Positions 16,445 to 24,828 of a stretch of 64,000 nucleotides of DNA are shown in pieces. The position numbers and the translations under genes were made by a program. Origin of the DNA: CAWKDG01 sp963848355. Lineage in GTDB: Bacteria > Actinomycetota > Acidimicrobiia > Acidimicrobiales > UBA8190. The notes under the pieces are model-generated. The model made no database searches, was not told the DNA's origin, and was given only the letters and a program-made list of their open reading frames with translations. The DNA lies in the NCBI GenBank assembly GCA_963848355.1, contig CAWKDG010000001.1:868001-932000 (forward strand), read 5' to 3'. How positions within the stretch are numbered: position 1 is the first letter of the stretch; each line of letters starts with the position of its first letter.

Positions 16445-19400
16445 CCGGCCCGGGCGCTATGCCGAGTTGCACTGCCATTCCAACTTCAGCTTCCTCGACG
16501 GTGCCTCGCACCCCGAGGAGCTCGTCGCCGAGGCCGCCCGGCTCCGGCTGGGCGCTCTCGCCCTCACCGACCACGACGGCCTGTACGGAGTGGTCCGCTT
16601 CTCGGAGACGGCGCGGACGGTGGGGCTCGCCTCCGTCTTCGGGGCCGAGCTCACCCTGGTGCCCTCCCGGGCACGGACCGGCACACCCGACCCGGAGGGG
16701 ACCCATCTGGTGGTCCTGGCCCGCGACCCCGACGGCTATGCCCGACTCAGCCGGGCCATCGCCGAGGCCCATCTGGCCGGGGGTACCAAGGGCGCTCCGA
16801 CATGCACGCTCGACGACCTGGGGAACCGACACGGAGGCCACTGGCTGGTCCTCACCGGCTGCCGGAAAGGGGCGGTCCCCGCTGCCCTCACCACCGCCGG
16901 CCCCACCGTCGCCGGGCAGGAGCTCGACCGCCTGACAGATGTCTTCGGCCGGGAGAACGTGGCGGTGGAGCTGTGGGCCCACGGTGACCCTTTGGACACC
17001 GCCCGCAACGACGCCCTGGCCCACCTGGCCGTCGACCGGGAGGTGGACCTGGTGGCCACCAACAACGTCCACTACGCCACCGCCGCCCGGCGCCCCCTGG
17101 CCACCGCGCTGGCCGCCGTGCGGGCCCGGCGCCCCCTGGTCGAGCTCGAGGGGTGGCTGCCGGCGGCGGCGGCCGCCCACTTGCGGAGCCCCGGTGAGCA
17201 GGAACGCCGCTTCGCCCGGTGGCCCGGTGCGGTGACCCGGGCCGGCGAACTGGGACAGGAGTGCGCCTTCGACCTTCGGCTGGTGGCGCCGAGGCTCCCC
17301 CACTTTCCCGTCCCCCCCGGCCACGACGAGCAGACCTGGCTGGTGGAGCTGACCCATCGCGGTGCCACCGTCCGCTACGGGCCGCGCCACGACGAGCGGA
17401 TACCGGGGGCGTGGGCCCAGATCGATCATGAGCTCGGGGTGATCGGCGCCCTCGGGTTCGCCGGCTATTTCCTCATCGTCTGGGACATCGTGGAGTTCTG
17501 CCGGCGTCACGACATCTACTGCCAGGGTCGGGGTTCGGCCGCCAACTCGGCCGTCTGCTTCGCCCTGTCCATCACCCGGGCCGACGCCGTGGGTCTCGGG
17601 CTGCTGTTCGAACGGTTCCTCTCCCCCGAACGCGACGGGCCACCCGACATCGACCTCGACATCGAGTCGTCGCGGCGCGAGGAGGTCATCGCCTATGTCT
17701 TCGAGCACTACGGCCGCCATCACGCCGCGCAGGTGGCCAACGTCATCACCTACCGCACGCGCTCGGCCATCCGTGACATCGGGAAGGCCCTCGGGCATCT
17801 CCCCGAGCAGGTCGACGGCTGGGCCAAGGGGGTCGACAACGGGGAGCCGCTCGACCGGGGGGGACCCCTGCCGCCGGCGGTGGCCGCCCTGGCCGGGCAG
17901 GTCCTCGACTTCCCCCGGCATCTGGGACTCCATTCGGGGGGGATGGTCATCTGCGACCGGCCGGTGGTGGAGGTCTGCCCCGTGGAGTGGGCCCGGCACC
18001 CGGGGCGGACGGCGCTGCAGTGGGACAAGGACGACTGCGCCACGGTCGGCCTCGTCAAGTTCGACCTACTCGGGCTGGGGATGCTCGACGCCCTGCACCG
18101 GGCGGTGGACCTGATCCACCACGCCCACGGGGTGGATGTCGACCTGGCCATGGTGCCCCAGGAGGACGCCGTCTACGACATGCTGTGCCGGGCCGACACC
18201 GTGGGGGTGTTCCAGGTGGAGAGCCGGGCCCAGATGGCGACGCTCCCCCGGATCCGGCCCCGGTGTTTTTCCGACCTGGTGATAGAGGTGGCCATCATCC
18301 GGCCCGGGCCCATCCAGGGGGGATCCGTCCACCCTTACATCCGCCGTCGGCAGGGCCTCGAGGAACCCATCCCCCCGCACCCCCTCCTCGAGCAGGCCCT
18401 GGCCAAAACGCTGGGGGTGCCGTTGTTCCAGGAGCAACTCATGCAGATCGCCATCGATGCCGCCGGTTTCAGCGCGGCGGAGGCCGACGAACTGCGCCAG
18501 GCCATGGGGGCCAAGCGCTCCGGGATCCGGATGACACGTCTGCGCGACCGCCTCTTCGCCGGGATGGCCGCGCGCGGGATCACCGGCGAGGTGGCCGACG
18601 AGATCGCGGACAAACTGGCCGCCTTCGCCAGCTTCGGGTTCCCCGAGAGCCACGCGGTGTCCTTCGCCTACCTCGTCTACTCCAGCGCCTGGTTGAAGCT
18701 CCACTACCCCGCCGCCTTCTGCGCCGCGCTGCTCAACGCCCAGCCCATGGGGTTCTGGTCCCCGCAGTCCCTGGTGGCCGACGCCCGCCGGCACGGGATC
18801 GTCGTCCACCGCCCCCATGTCGACCGATCGGGCGCCGAGGCCACTCTCGACTGGGACGTGGCGGGCCCCGCCGGAGGGCCCGTGGGGGCACCGAGCCGAC
18901 AGCCGGAGGTCCGCCTGGGGATCGGAACGGTCCGTGCCATGGGCGACGAGGTGGCCGAGCGCGTCGGCACTCGGCGCCCGTACTCCTCGATGGAGGACCT
19001 GGTCCGCCGGGGAGGGGTGGGGCGGGCCCAGCTGGAGGCGCTGGCCACCGCCGGTGCTCTCGATGGCCTGCCCCCCCGTGACGGGACGGCCGCATTCCAC
19101 GGGGGACCAGCGGGGACCCGGCGCCAGGCCCTGTGGGCCGCCGGGGTGGTCGCCCAGGCCACGCCCGACCGATTGCCGGGCCTCCTGACCGGAGAGGATG
19201 CCCCCGTGCTCCCCGACCTGGCCCCCCTCGAAGAGGTGGCGGCCGACATGTGGGCCACCGGCCTCACCGTGGGCGCCGGCGCCGTCGAGCTGGCCCGGCC
19301 GCGCTTGGATGCCCTGGGTGTCATCCCCGCCGGACGGTTGCCCGGGGCCGAGACGGACGGACGGGTGCTCGTGGGCGGGGTGGTCACCCATCGCCAACAT

Positions 19401-19637
19401 CCAGAAAGCGCCAAAGGGACCGTGTTCCTCAACCTGGAGGACGAGACGGGGATGGTGAACGTGATCTGCTCGCCCGGCGCATGGCTGCGCTGGCGCGACA
19501 GCGCCCGGCGCTCCCCTGCCCTATTGGTGAGGGGACGCCTGGAGCGGGTGGACGGCGTCGTCAGCGTGGTGGCGGAGAAGATCTCCCATCTCGATCTCGG
19601 GTCGGCTCCCCTGCCGCCCTCCCGTGACTTCCGATGA
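16377..19637 (+). CDS. dnaE2: Error-prone DNA polymerase III alpha subunit DnaE2
   Basis: 1086 residues. The PHP domain begins YAELHCHSNFSFLDGAS near residue 28 and includes LALTDHDGLYG. The palm has PDIDLDIESSRREE with the catalytic Asp pair near residue 425, and FASFGFPESHAVSFAYLVY follows. A C-terminal OB fold is visible (GTVFLNLEDETGMVNVICS). It carries out damage-induced, error-prone synthesis with ImuA' and ImuB. GTG 16377 is the only in-frame start before the PHP domain and lies 68 bases inside imuB, so translation is probably coupled. The stop overlaps an ATG at 19634 (ATGA). Confidence 0.95.
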   Translation: MPGPHICSRASGAAGGWRGPTTDRPGRYAELHCHSNFSFLDGASHPEELVAEAARLRLGALALTDHDGLYGVVRFSETARTVGLASVFGAELTLVPSRARTGTPDPEGTHLVVLARDPDGYARLSRAIAEAHLAGGTKGAPTCTLDDLGNRHGGHWLVLTGCRKGAVPAALTTAGPTVAGQELDRLTDVFGRENVAVELWAHGDPLDTARNDALAHLAVDREVDLVATNNVHYATAARRPLATALAAVRARRPLVELEGWLPAAAAAHLRSPGEQERRFARWPGAVTRAGELGQECAFDLRLVAPRLPHFPVPPGHDEQTWLVELTHRGATVRYGPRHDERIPGAWAQIDHELGVIGALGFAGYFLIVWDIVEFCRRHDIYCQGRGSAANSAVCFALSITRADAVGLGLLFERFLSPERDGPPDIDLDIESSRREEVIAYVFEHYGRHHAAQVANVITYRTRSAIRDIGKALGHLPEQVDGWAKGVDNGEPLDRGGPLPPAVAALAGQVLDFPRHLGLHSGGMVICDRPVVEVCPVEWARHPGRTALQWDKDDCATVGLVKFDLLGLGMLDALHRAVDLIHHAHGVDVDLAMVPQEDAVYDMLCRADTVGVFQVESRAQMATLPRIRPRCFSDLVIEVAIIRPGPIQGGSVHPYIRRRQGLEEPIPPHPLLEQALAKTLGVPLFQEQLMQIAIDAAGFSAAEADELRQAMGAKRSGIRMTRLRDRLFAGMAARGITGEVADEIADKLAAFASFGFPESHAVSFAYLVYSSAWLKLHYPAAFCAALLNAQPMGFWSPQSLVADARRHGIVVHRPHVDRSGAEATLDWDVAGPAGGPVGAPSRQPEVRLGIGTVRAMGDEVAERVGTRRPYSSMEDLVRRGGVGRAQLEALATAGALDGLPPRDGTAAFHGGPAGTRRQALWAAGVVAQATPDRLPGLLTGEDAPVLPDLAPLEEVAADMWATGLTVGAGAVELARPRLDALGVIPAGRLPGAETDGRVLVGGVVTHRQHPESAKGTVFLNLEDETGMVNVICSPGAWLRWRDSARRSPALLVRGRLERVDGVVSVVAEKISHLDLGSAPLPPSRDFR

Positions 19638-19786
19638 CGGCGACCGGGGAAATTGGGGATGTGTTGCGAAAACTCCTCAAGGAGCCACCGGATCGCGCCG
19701 ATGCACGGGCAGAGACCTCCCCGACGGACCGGGGGCACAGAGGTCACTGCGCCGGCCCGCCGGCGACGAGCGTGAGGTGGCGAAGG

Positions 19787-19978
19787 ATGAGGAGCTGTCT
19801 CGGCCAGCTGGTCGTACACCGTGACGGTACCGTCGCGTACTGCACGGAAGAGACGGCCGGACGGCCGTGTCCCGGGGAGGACCACCCCCACCGTGGCGGC
19901 TTCTTCGCCCACCGCCTGGTGGCCCGCCACTCCTGTCCCCGCTGCACCCAGGTCCCGGTCCCCGCACCCCAGCGCTGA
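19787..19978 (+). CDS. Small Cys-rich protein A (HRDG-x-VAYC family), function unknown
   Basis: 63 residues from ATG 19787: core LVVHRDGTVAYCTEE, then RHSCPRC. It shares this core and the paired cysteines with the protein at 20332-20562, so the two are paralogues. The frame is open back to ATG 19634, which overlaps the dnaE2 stop as ATGA; a 114-residue form coupled to dnaE2 is therefore possible. I prefer 19787 because the paralogue also starts just before the shared core. The Cys pattern (C near residue 19, then CxxC) suggests metal binding or a redox role. Family not recognised. Confidence 0.5.
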   Translation: MRSCLGQLVVHRDGTVAYCTEETAGRPCPGEDHPHRGGFFAHRLVARHSCPRCTQVPVPAPQR

Positions 19979-20331
19979 CCGATCCGACCACCGAAACCTC
20001 CCGCCGCGGACGGTGAAGGCGGCGGCGGAAGGCCGCTGAGGCACCCCCGGAGCCGAGCTCGAGGCGACCGTCGGTCTCCCCCTCCGACCTCTGCGGCGCC
20101 GGACCCCGATGCGTAGTGTGACGAGCCGGCCCGACCGCAGAGCGCCCCGTTAAAAACCACTCGCAGCAGGTAATGCACCTGTCTTTACCGCGCACAGTGG
20201 TAATAACCCTAGATTCGCACTCTCAGTGAGCACGGTTGTGTGTCGCTTGCTCCACCGGTCCCGTTGTTCGGCCGATTGTCTAAAGGCACGCAGGGGATAT
20301 CCCTTAGGCAACCGGAAAGGATTCTGGGCCA
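19979..20331 (+). other. Structured, lower-GC intergenic region before small protein B
   Basis: This 353-base gap holds no gene I can support. Bases 20150-20215 are clearly AT-richer than the surroundings and carry short inverted repeats: CAGGT-AATGC-ACCTG (20166-20180), TTACC with GGTAA around 20183-20201, and CCACT with AGTGG. Closer to the gene are the palindrome GGGATATCCC and a GGAAAGGA ribosome-binding site. It looks like a regulated promoter or a short structured leader. Confidence 0.45.
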
Positions 20332-20562
20332 ATGTGTAACGGATGTCTCGTTCTTCATCGTGACGGTGAGGTCGCCTACTGCTCGGAGGAGCTCGACGGG
20401 GGGACTTGCAGCGGATACGACGTACCCCACCTGGCCGGGATCATGGCCTGTCGGGTGACGCCGCGCGGGACGCGCTGCCGCCACTGCGACGACGTGATGC
20501 GCAACAGACTCATCATGGCCCCCGATTTCGTGCCCGACGGACTACACGCCTTCACCAATTGA
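20332..20562 (+). CDS. Small Cys-rich protein B (HRDG-x-VAYC family), function unknown
   Basis: 76 residues: MCNGCLVLHRDGEVAYCSEE at the start, a GYDVPHLAGIMACRV middle, and CRHCDD later. The cysteines form CxxC at the N terminus, a single Cys after VAY, and CxxC near residue 49, a layout that suggests zinc binding. It is a paralogue of the protein at 19787-19978. A GGAAAGGA ribosome-binding site lies about 12 bases before ATG 20332. It has its own upstream region with unusual inverted repeats. Nothing in the sequence assigns a reaction; proximity to dnaE2 is the only clue. Confidence 0.65.
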   Translation: MCNGCLVLHRDGEVAYCSEELDGGTCSGYDVPHLAGIMACRVTPRGTRCRHCDDVMRNRLIMAPDFVPDGLHAFTN

Positions 20563-20640
20563 CCCCAGCACATCGACCACAGCGGAAATTGATCACAGCG
20601 GCCGATCACGGCTGGCGTGATCACTCCTGGTCGATCGCAG

Positions 20641-20713
20641 CTGGCGGGGGAGGGCTCGAACCTCCAACATCCGGCTCCAAAGGCCGGCGTTCTGCCGATT
20701 GAACTACCCGCCA
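20641..20713 (-). tRNA. tRNA-Gln (anticodon TTG)
   Basis: The minus strand folds as a standard cloverleaf: acceptor TGGCGGG pairs with CCCGCCA, D stem GTTC/GAAC, anticodon stem CCGGC/GCCGG with loop CTTTGGA (anticodon TTG), and T arm GGAGG-TTCGAGC-CCTCC. The discriminator base is G. The 3' CCA is not encoded. Confidence 0.93.
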
Positions 20714-20784
20714 AGGGTCTGATGCGCGCCTCGGCGCCGCTAGAGGATCTCATCCCCCGGGCACCATCCTCGCCGATCCGCCAC

Positions 20785-21150
20785 TCACACTTCGATGAGT
20801 TCGATCCGGTTCCCGAAGGGATCGTCCACGTAGCTCCGGCGGACACCGGGGAGGTCGTGGTCGGGCCGGACCCGATACCCGGCGGCTTCGAGAGCGACGC
20901 ACAGGGCGTCGAATCCGTCGACGATGAGCGCAGGGTGTGCCTTGCGGGCGGCACGGAACTCCGCGTCGACGCCGAGGTGGACGACGACATCGTCGTTGGC
21001 GAACCAGCAGCCGCCCCGGGCGGCCAGCACCGGCGGCTTCGGCTGACGCTCGAGGCCGAGGATCCCCTGGTAGAACGCGGTGGCCTCCTCTTCGCCTCCG
21101 GCGGGCATGGCCAGCTGCACGTGGTCGATGGCAACCAGCCGGTGGCCCAT
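20785..21150 (-). CDS. VOC family (glyoxalase-like) protein
   Basis: 121 residues: one glyoxalase/bleomycin-resistance/dioxygenase domain made of two beta-alpha-beta3 units. The typical start AIDHVQLAMPAGGEEEATAFY and end RRSYVDDPFGNRIELIE are visible, with His in the first and Glu in the last segment as likely metal ligands. Substrate unknown. It starts at ATG 21150 with bS22 divergent upstream; tRNA-Gln follows on the same strand. Confidence 0.85.
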   Translation of the reverse strand: MGHRLVAIDHVQLAMPAGGEEEATAFYQGILGLERQPKPPVLAARGGCWFANDDVVVHLGVDAEFRAARKAHPALIVDGFDALCVALEAAGYRVRPDHDLPGVRRSYVDDPFGNRIELIEV

Positions 21151-21220
21151 CTCGCACCTCTTTCTTTCGGCCCCGTGGGGTGTGCGCCGTCAGGATATCG
21201 GCGGTACCCGGAGACCGCGC

Positions 21221-21226
21221 TAACCT
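21221..21226 (+). promoter_or_regulatory. -10 element of the bS22 gene
   Basis: TAACCT lies ten bases before the bS22 ATG. No ribosome-binding site is visible in the short gap, so a leaderless or very short-leader mRNA is likely. Confidence 0.4.
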
Positions 21227-21236
21227 TCGCCCACCC

Positions 21237-21338
21237 ATGGGATCGCTGATCAAGAAGCGCCGCAAGCGCATGCGCAAGAAGAAGCACAAGAAGATGTTGA
21301 AGGCCACCCGCTGGCAACGGCGGGCCGCCGGCAAGTAG
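21237..21338 (+). CDS. Actinobacterial ribosomal protein bS22 (33 residues)
   Basis: 33 residues, 19 of them Lys or Arg: starts MGSLIKKRRKRMRKKKHKK and ends RWQRRAAGK. This matches the very small AURKAIP1/COX24-domain protein found in mycobacterial 30S subunits and named bS22. Length and sequence leave little doubt. It is too short for most gene callers. It lies alone between the divergent VOC gene and the convergent sulfatase-like gene. Confidence 0.88.
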   Translation: MGSLIKKRRKRMRKKKHKKMLKATRWQRRAAGK

Positions 21339-21375
21339 CTCGCATCCCGTGCCGGCCTCGCCTGCCTGACGCCGC

Positions 21376-22779
21376 TCAGAAGACGGAGACGCGCTCGGCA
21401 CCGTCGAGCATCGTGGGCAGGTCCACTTCGGCGTCGTCGGCCTTGTCTCCCAGGGGGACCGTGAGCGCCGACATCCACTCGCTGGCCAGGAGCGCGTCGA
21501 TTCCGGCGTCGTCGGCAACGAGCAGGTTGTCCTTCTCGGCCGGGTCGTCGTCCAGGTTGTACAGCTCGAAGGCGAACAGGCGGTCGCCGCGCAGAACGAG
21601 CGATGGTGTTCCCATCAGGTTCTCGCCGAGCTCCAGCAGGGCGCGCCGGGTCTCGGATCCGGTTCCGGGCCGTAGGTGCAGGCACGTCATGATCAGCTTG
21701 GCCGTTTGCGACCGGTACGACCGCACGATCGGGGCCTCGGCGAGCTGGCCCCGCAAGCGATGGTTGCGTTCCCCGTCCTGTTGCGACATGTTCTTGCCCC
21801 GGCCCAGGAAGTTCAGGCGGAACCGGTCTTTGAAGTAGAGATAGCGCCGATCCTCGCTCACCGCGATGCGCTCTCCCGAGATCCTGTCGATCCGCCGACC
21901 GTCGACAGGTGGGAGAGACTCGGCTCCCACCAGGCCGAACAGCGTGGGGAGCACGTCGGTGGTGGTGACGAGAGTCGACGACAGCGCAGCCGCCATGTCG
22001 TCTCGTTGGTGGGCGGGGATTGTCGACGGGAGATCGATGTAGAGAGGAACCCGGAGCAGGTCGTCGTGGACGCGACCACCATGGTGAAGCCGGCCGTCGT
22101 CGTAGTCGAGCCCTTCACCGTGGTCGGATACGACCACGGTGACGAAGTCGTCGCGGGCGTGGACCAGGTCCAGGATCTCACGAGCGCGAGAGACAGCCTT
22201 CAGCGCCGACGCCTGGTACATCTTGGCCACAGCGGCGCGTTCGTCCGGAGTGGTGTCCGCCCAACGGATCACCCGGTGGCCGAGCGTGTAGGGGGGGTCG
22301 GCCGAGTTCGGGAACGCTTCGTCGTAGTAGGCGCGGGCGCTGGCGAGGTAGTAGTCGTGCGAGATGTTCGAATGGAGGAAGAGGAAGAGCGGCTTTTTGG
22401 GTCGCGCCCGACGGATGTACGTGGCTGCCCGCGCGAACGGACGCGCGTGGTCGTCGAAGTACTTCCACCGGTCGAAACCGACATCGAGCTGGGAGGCGGA
22501 CAGGAGCACCGTGTTGTTGACAAAGCCGACCTTGCGGTAGTGGGAGGGCAGCGCACCCACCAGATCGTTCTCGACATGACCGAGGTGATGCCAGTAACGG
22601 CGGTGGCGGAGGATGTCCCGACCGGTGATGAGCGACGTGCACGAGGGAAGTGTCCACGGTGCCGCCGTGATGCACGTCTCTGCCTTGAAGCAGCGGCCGG
22701 GCTCCTCCAGTGACGGGGCGACATAGTCTTCTCGCAGTGCGTCGAGCACGATCACCAGTATGTTCGTGGCGCTCGTCAC
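21376..22779 (-). CDS. Sulfatase / alkaline phosphatase superfamily hydrolase with atypical nucleophile site
   Basis: 467 residues. The N terminus NILVIVLDALREDYV carries the first metal Asp; the second metal site is VVVSDHGEGLDYDDG. At the place of the formylglycine motif (C/S-x-P-x-R) the sequence reads TLPSCTSLITGRD: Thr instead of Cys/Ser, and Cys instead of Arg. Thr is the nucleophile in some relatives such as LtaS-type enzymes, so a phospho- or sulfo-ester hydrolase or transferase without formylglycine is possible. GTG 22779 has GGAGGG at good spacing; the frame is open to 22833. No signal peptide. It neighbours glycosyltransferase copy 2. Confidence 0.78.
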   Translation of the reverse strand: MTSATNILVIVLDALREDYVAPSLEEPGRCFKAETCITAAPWTLPSCTSLITGRDILRHRRYWHHLGHVENDLVGALPSHYRKVGFVNNTVLLSASQLDVGFDRWKYFDDHARPFARAATYIRRARPKKPLFLFLHSNISHDYYLASARAYYDEAFPNSADPPYTLGHRVIRWADTTPDERAAVAKMYQASALKAVSRAREILDLVHARDDFVTVVVSDHGEGLDYDDGRLHHGGRVHDDLLRVPLYIDLPSTIPAHQRDDMAAALSSTLVTTTDVLPTLFGLVGAESLPPVDGRRIDRISGERIAVSEDRRYLYFKDRFRLNFLGRGKNMSQQDGERNHRLRGQLAEAPIVRSYRSQTAKLIMTCLHLRPGTGSETRRALLELGENLMGTPSLVLRGDRLFAFELYNLDDDPAEKDNLLVADDAGIDALLASEWMSALTVPLGDKADDAEVDLPTMLDGAERVSVF

Positions 22780-22937
22780 TCCCGACCCTCCATGCATCCG
22801 ACGGCGACCGGTGCCGTCATGTCGGGCGCCCATGTCCGACGAGGAAGAATCCTACGGCATGGCCGGCGGGGGCTGACCCGGGACCTGGAGGCGCGGCGTC
22901 GGACCCCGCTCCTCGTTGTCCCCACGGGCGGGCCGTC

Positions 22938-23987
22938 CTACTCGGTAGGGCTCAGCGACCGCTGGTCCGTCCAGGCCCGCTTGGCCGCTTCCAACTCCTC
23001 CGGCTGGTACCAGAGGTGCGTCGGGGTGGGTCCGTCCCACGGCACGGGATCGACGCCTTTGTTGGCGTCCCGAATGCGGAGGTTGTCGACGTCACGCCAC
23101 CGCTGTTCGTAGATGGCGTCGAGCGAGGCGAACCGTTTGCCGATCTCGGTGTTGCCTATCGAATGATTGTAGGAATTGCGACCGGTCCCGCCACACAGCA
23201 TGTCCATGCGCTTTCGCGTAAACGACTCCTCGCGGTATTGCACATGGTGGGTCACGATCCCACCCGTGGGCTCGAGCAGCGGGTCTGGATGCATGGTGTT
23301 GGCGCTGTGGAACCCGATGATGCTCATGATGAAAGGCCCCACCCTGTCGAATCTCTGCAGGGGGTGTTTGAAATGCCATTGATCGCAGAAGCGGGGGAGC
23401 ACCCGTACGTAGTGCTCGCACAACGGCTGGAACTCGAGGGGGTGGAAGCCGGGGAGATATTCGGGCTTGTTGCTCGGGTAGTGATTGTAGAAGGTGCTTC
23501 CCACCAGGCGGAACCGGCGGTCCAGGGTGCGGAGGTACTCGAGGATGGTCATCCCGTCGGGACCCTCGGGGAACTCGTCGGCGTCGAGCCACAGCCACCA
23601 GACGTGGTCGGCGCCGCAAGCCAGCGACTCGCGGGCCACGACCCCATTCATGAACAAGACTCGAACATGCTCCTCGTAGACCTCAGTCTCGAAGGATTCG
23701 GCCAGGGTGGCGCCGGCAGCCAGGGCCCGCTCGACGGTGGCGTCGGTCGAGGCGTTGTCGACCAGGTACACGGCCTCGACCCCTTGGGCGAAGGCGTTGC
23801 GGACCGTCGCCTCGACGACGTCTTCCTCCATCCACGTTCCGAGCACGGCGAAGAACCGGAAGTCCGCCAGCGGCGTCGGATCCTCCGGGTTCGGCGCCGT
23901 GGCCACGAGACGTTGGTTGGGTCGACGAAGCACCCGACGAACAGCACGGCGGACGACGCGGCGGAAACGGCGCGGACGACCCACCAT
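22938..23987 (-). CDS. Glycosyltransferase family 2-like protein, copy 2
   Basis: 349 residues and a clear paralogue of the glycosyltransferase at 21-1103 over nearly the whole length. GT-A features are TWMEEDVVEATVRNA, YLVDNASTDATVERA and WLWLDADEFPEGPDG. The N terminus is very Arg-rich (RPRRFRRVVRRAVRRVLRR). ATG 23987 has TGATAA just upstream in its own frame. The ispE reading frame continues through the first 305 bases of this gene in another frame, which is discussed at ispE. With the sulfatase-like gene it mirrors the glycan gene group at the window start. Confidence 0.82.
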   Translation of the reverse strand: MVGRPRRFRRVVRRAVRRVLRRPNQRLVATAPNPEDPTPLADFRFFAVLGTWMEEDVVEATVRNAFAQGVEAVYLVDNASTDATVERALAAGATLAESFETEVYEEHVRVLFMNGVVARESLACGADHVWWLWLDADEFPEGPDGMTILEYLRTLDRRFRLVGSTFYNHYPSNKPEYLPGFHPLEFQPLCEHYVRVLPRFCDQWHFKHPLQRFDRVGPFIMSIIGFHSANTMHPDPLLEPTGGIVTHHVQYREESFTRKRMDMLCGGTGRNSYNHSIGNTEIGKRFASLDAIYEQRWRDVDNLRIRDANKGVDPVPWDGPTPTHLWYQPEELEAAKRAWTDQRSLSPTE

Positions 23988-24828
23988 GCAACTTTATCAC
24001 TCGCCTCGCGCGGACCCCGTCGTCGGTCGCCCCCGTCGGGGACCACTCGGGCACTGTTGTCACGGAGCACATCGCCGCGTTCTCGCCGTCGAGAGTGAGG
24101 GACGCGCAGCCGTCGAGACCGAGTGTCTCGGGTAGTCCTTCGACGAACCATGTCGATCCGCTACCGGCGAGTCGCGGCGGCTGCCCGCAGGCGTCGGCAA
24201 AGAGGTCGCGCCACGCGGCCAGCCGGGGAGCGACGGCCACCGCCGCGGCCTCGAGGTGGTTCCCGTCACTGACGTCGACATTCACTTGGCCGCCATCAGT
24301 GGCCCGATCCCACGCCCTGTACACCTCCTCAGTGCTCACGCTGATGGGGGGTAGGAGCAAGACGAACCGGCGAGCTTCGAACGGCAGTTGCTCGATGGTC
24401 TCACCGATCCCGGTCACCCGGGCACGACCTCCCCGGAGACAGAAAGGGACGTCGGCGCCCAGCCGAACGGCGATGGCCGGATCCCATACTCCGGCCCACC
24501 GCAACACGGCGGCAGCGTCGGCCGATCCCCCACCCAGGCCGGCGCCCACAGGAATGCGCTTCACCACCTCGACCGAGGCGCGTCGGGCGACCAGAGCCAG
24601 AGCGCGGGCGACCAGGTTCTCCGGACCCTCCGGCATCGATCCCGGGGACAGACCCCCGGCAACTTCGTCCACGATGGAGATGCCGTCGCCCGGCACGAAG
24701 GTCAGCGAGTCGGCGAGATCCACCGTCACCATCTCCGCGTCGAGCAGGTGGTAGCCGTCGTCCCGGACGCCCGTCACCCGGAGGGACAGGGTCAACTTGG
24801 CCGGAGCCGACGACGTCACCGCCGTCAC
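23683..24828 (-). CDS. ispE: 4-diphosphocytidyl-2-C-methyl-D-erythritol kinase, abnormal C-terminal read-through
   Basis: GHMP kinase of the non-mevalonate isoprenoid pathway. The substrate segment SSAPAKLTLSLRVTGVRDDGYH is near residue 6, the ATP loop RIPVGAGLGGGSADAAA near residue 92, and a late glycine motif RLAGSGSTWFVEG near residue 223. GTG 24828 overlaps the rsmA stop as GTGA and has GGAGG five bases upstream. Family sequence ends near residue 265-275, but the frame stays open for about 100 more Arg/Pro/Gly-rich codons, 305 bases into the glycosyltransferase gene. One base away in phase there is TGATAA just before that gene, so I think a single-base indel near 24000 hides the true stop. 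Confidence 0.85.
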   Translation of the reverse strand: MTAVTSSAPAKLTLSLRVTGVRDDGYHLLDAEMVTVDLADSLTFVPGDGISIVDEVAGGLSPGSMPEGPENLVARALALVARRASVEVVKRIPVGAGLGGGSADAAAVLRWAGVWDPAIAVRLGADVPFCLRGGRARVTGIGETIEQLPFEARRFVLLLPPISVSTEEVYRAWDRATDGGQVNVDVSDGNHLEAAAVAVAPRLAAWRDLFADACGQPPRLAGSGSTWFVEGLPETLGLDGCASLTLDGENAAMCSVTTVPEWSPTGATDDGVRARRVIKLHGGSSAPFPPRRPPCCSSGASSTQPTSRGHGAEPGGSDAAGGLPVLRRARNVDGGRRRRGDGPQRLRPRGRGRVPGRQRLDRRHRRAGPGCRRHPGRILRD

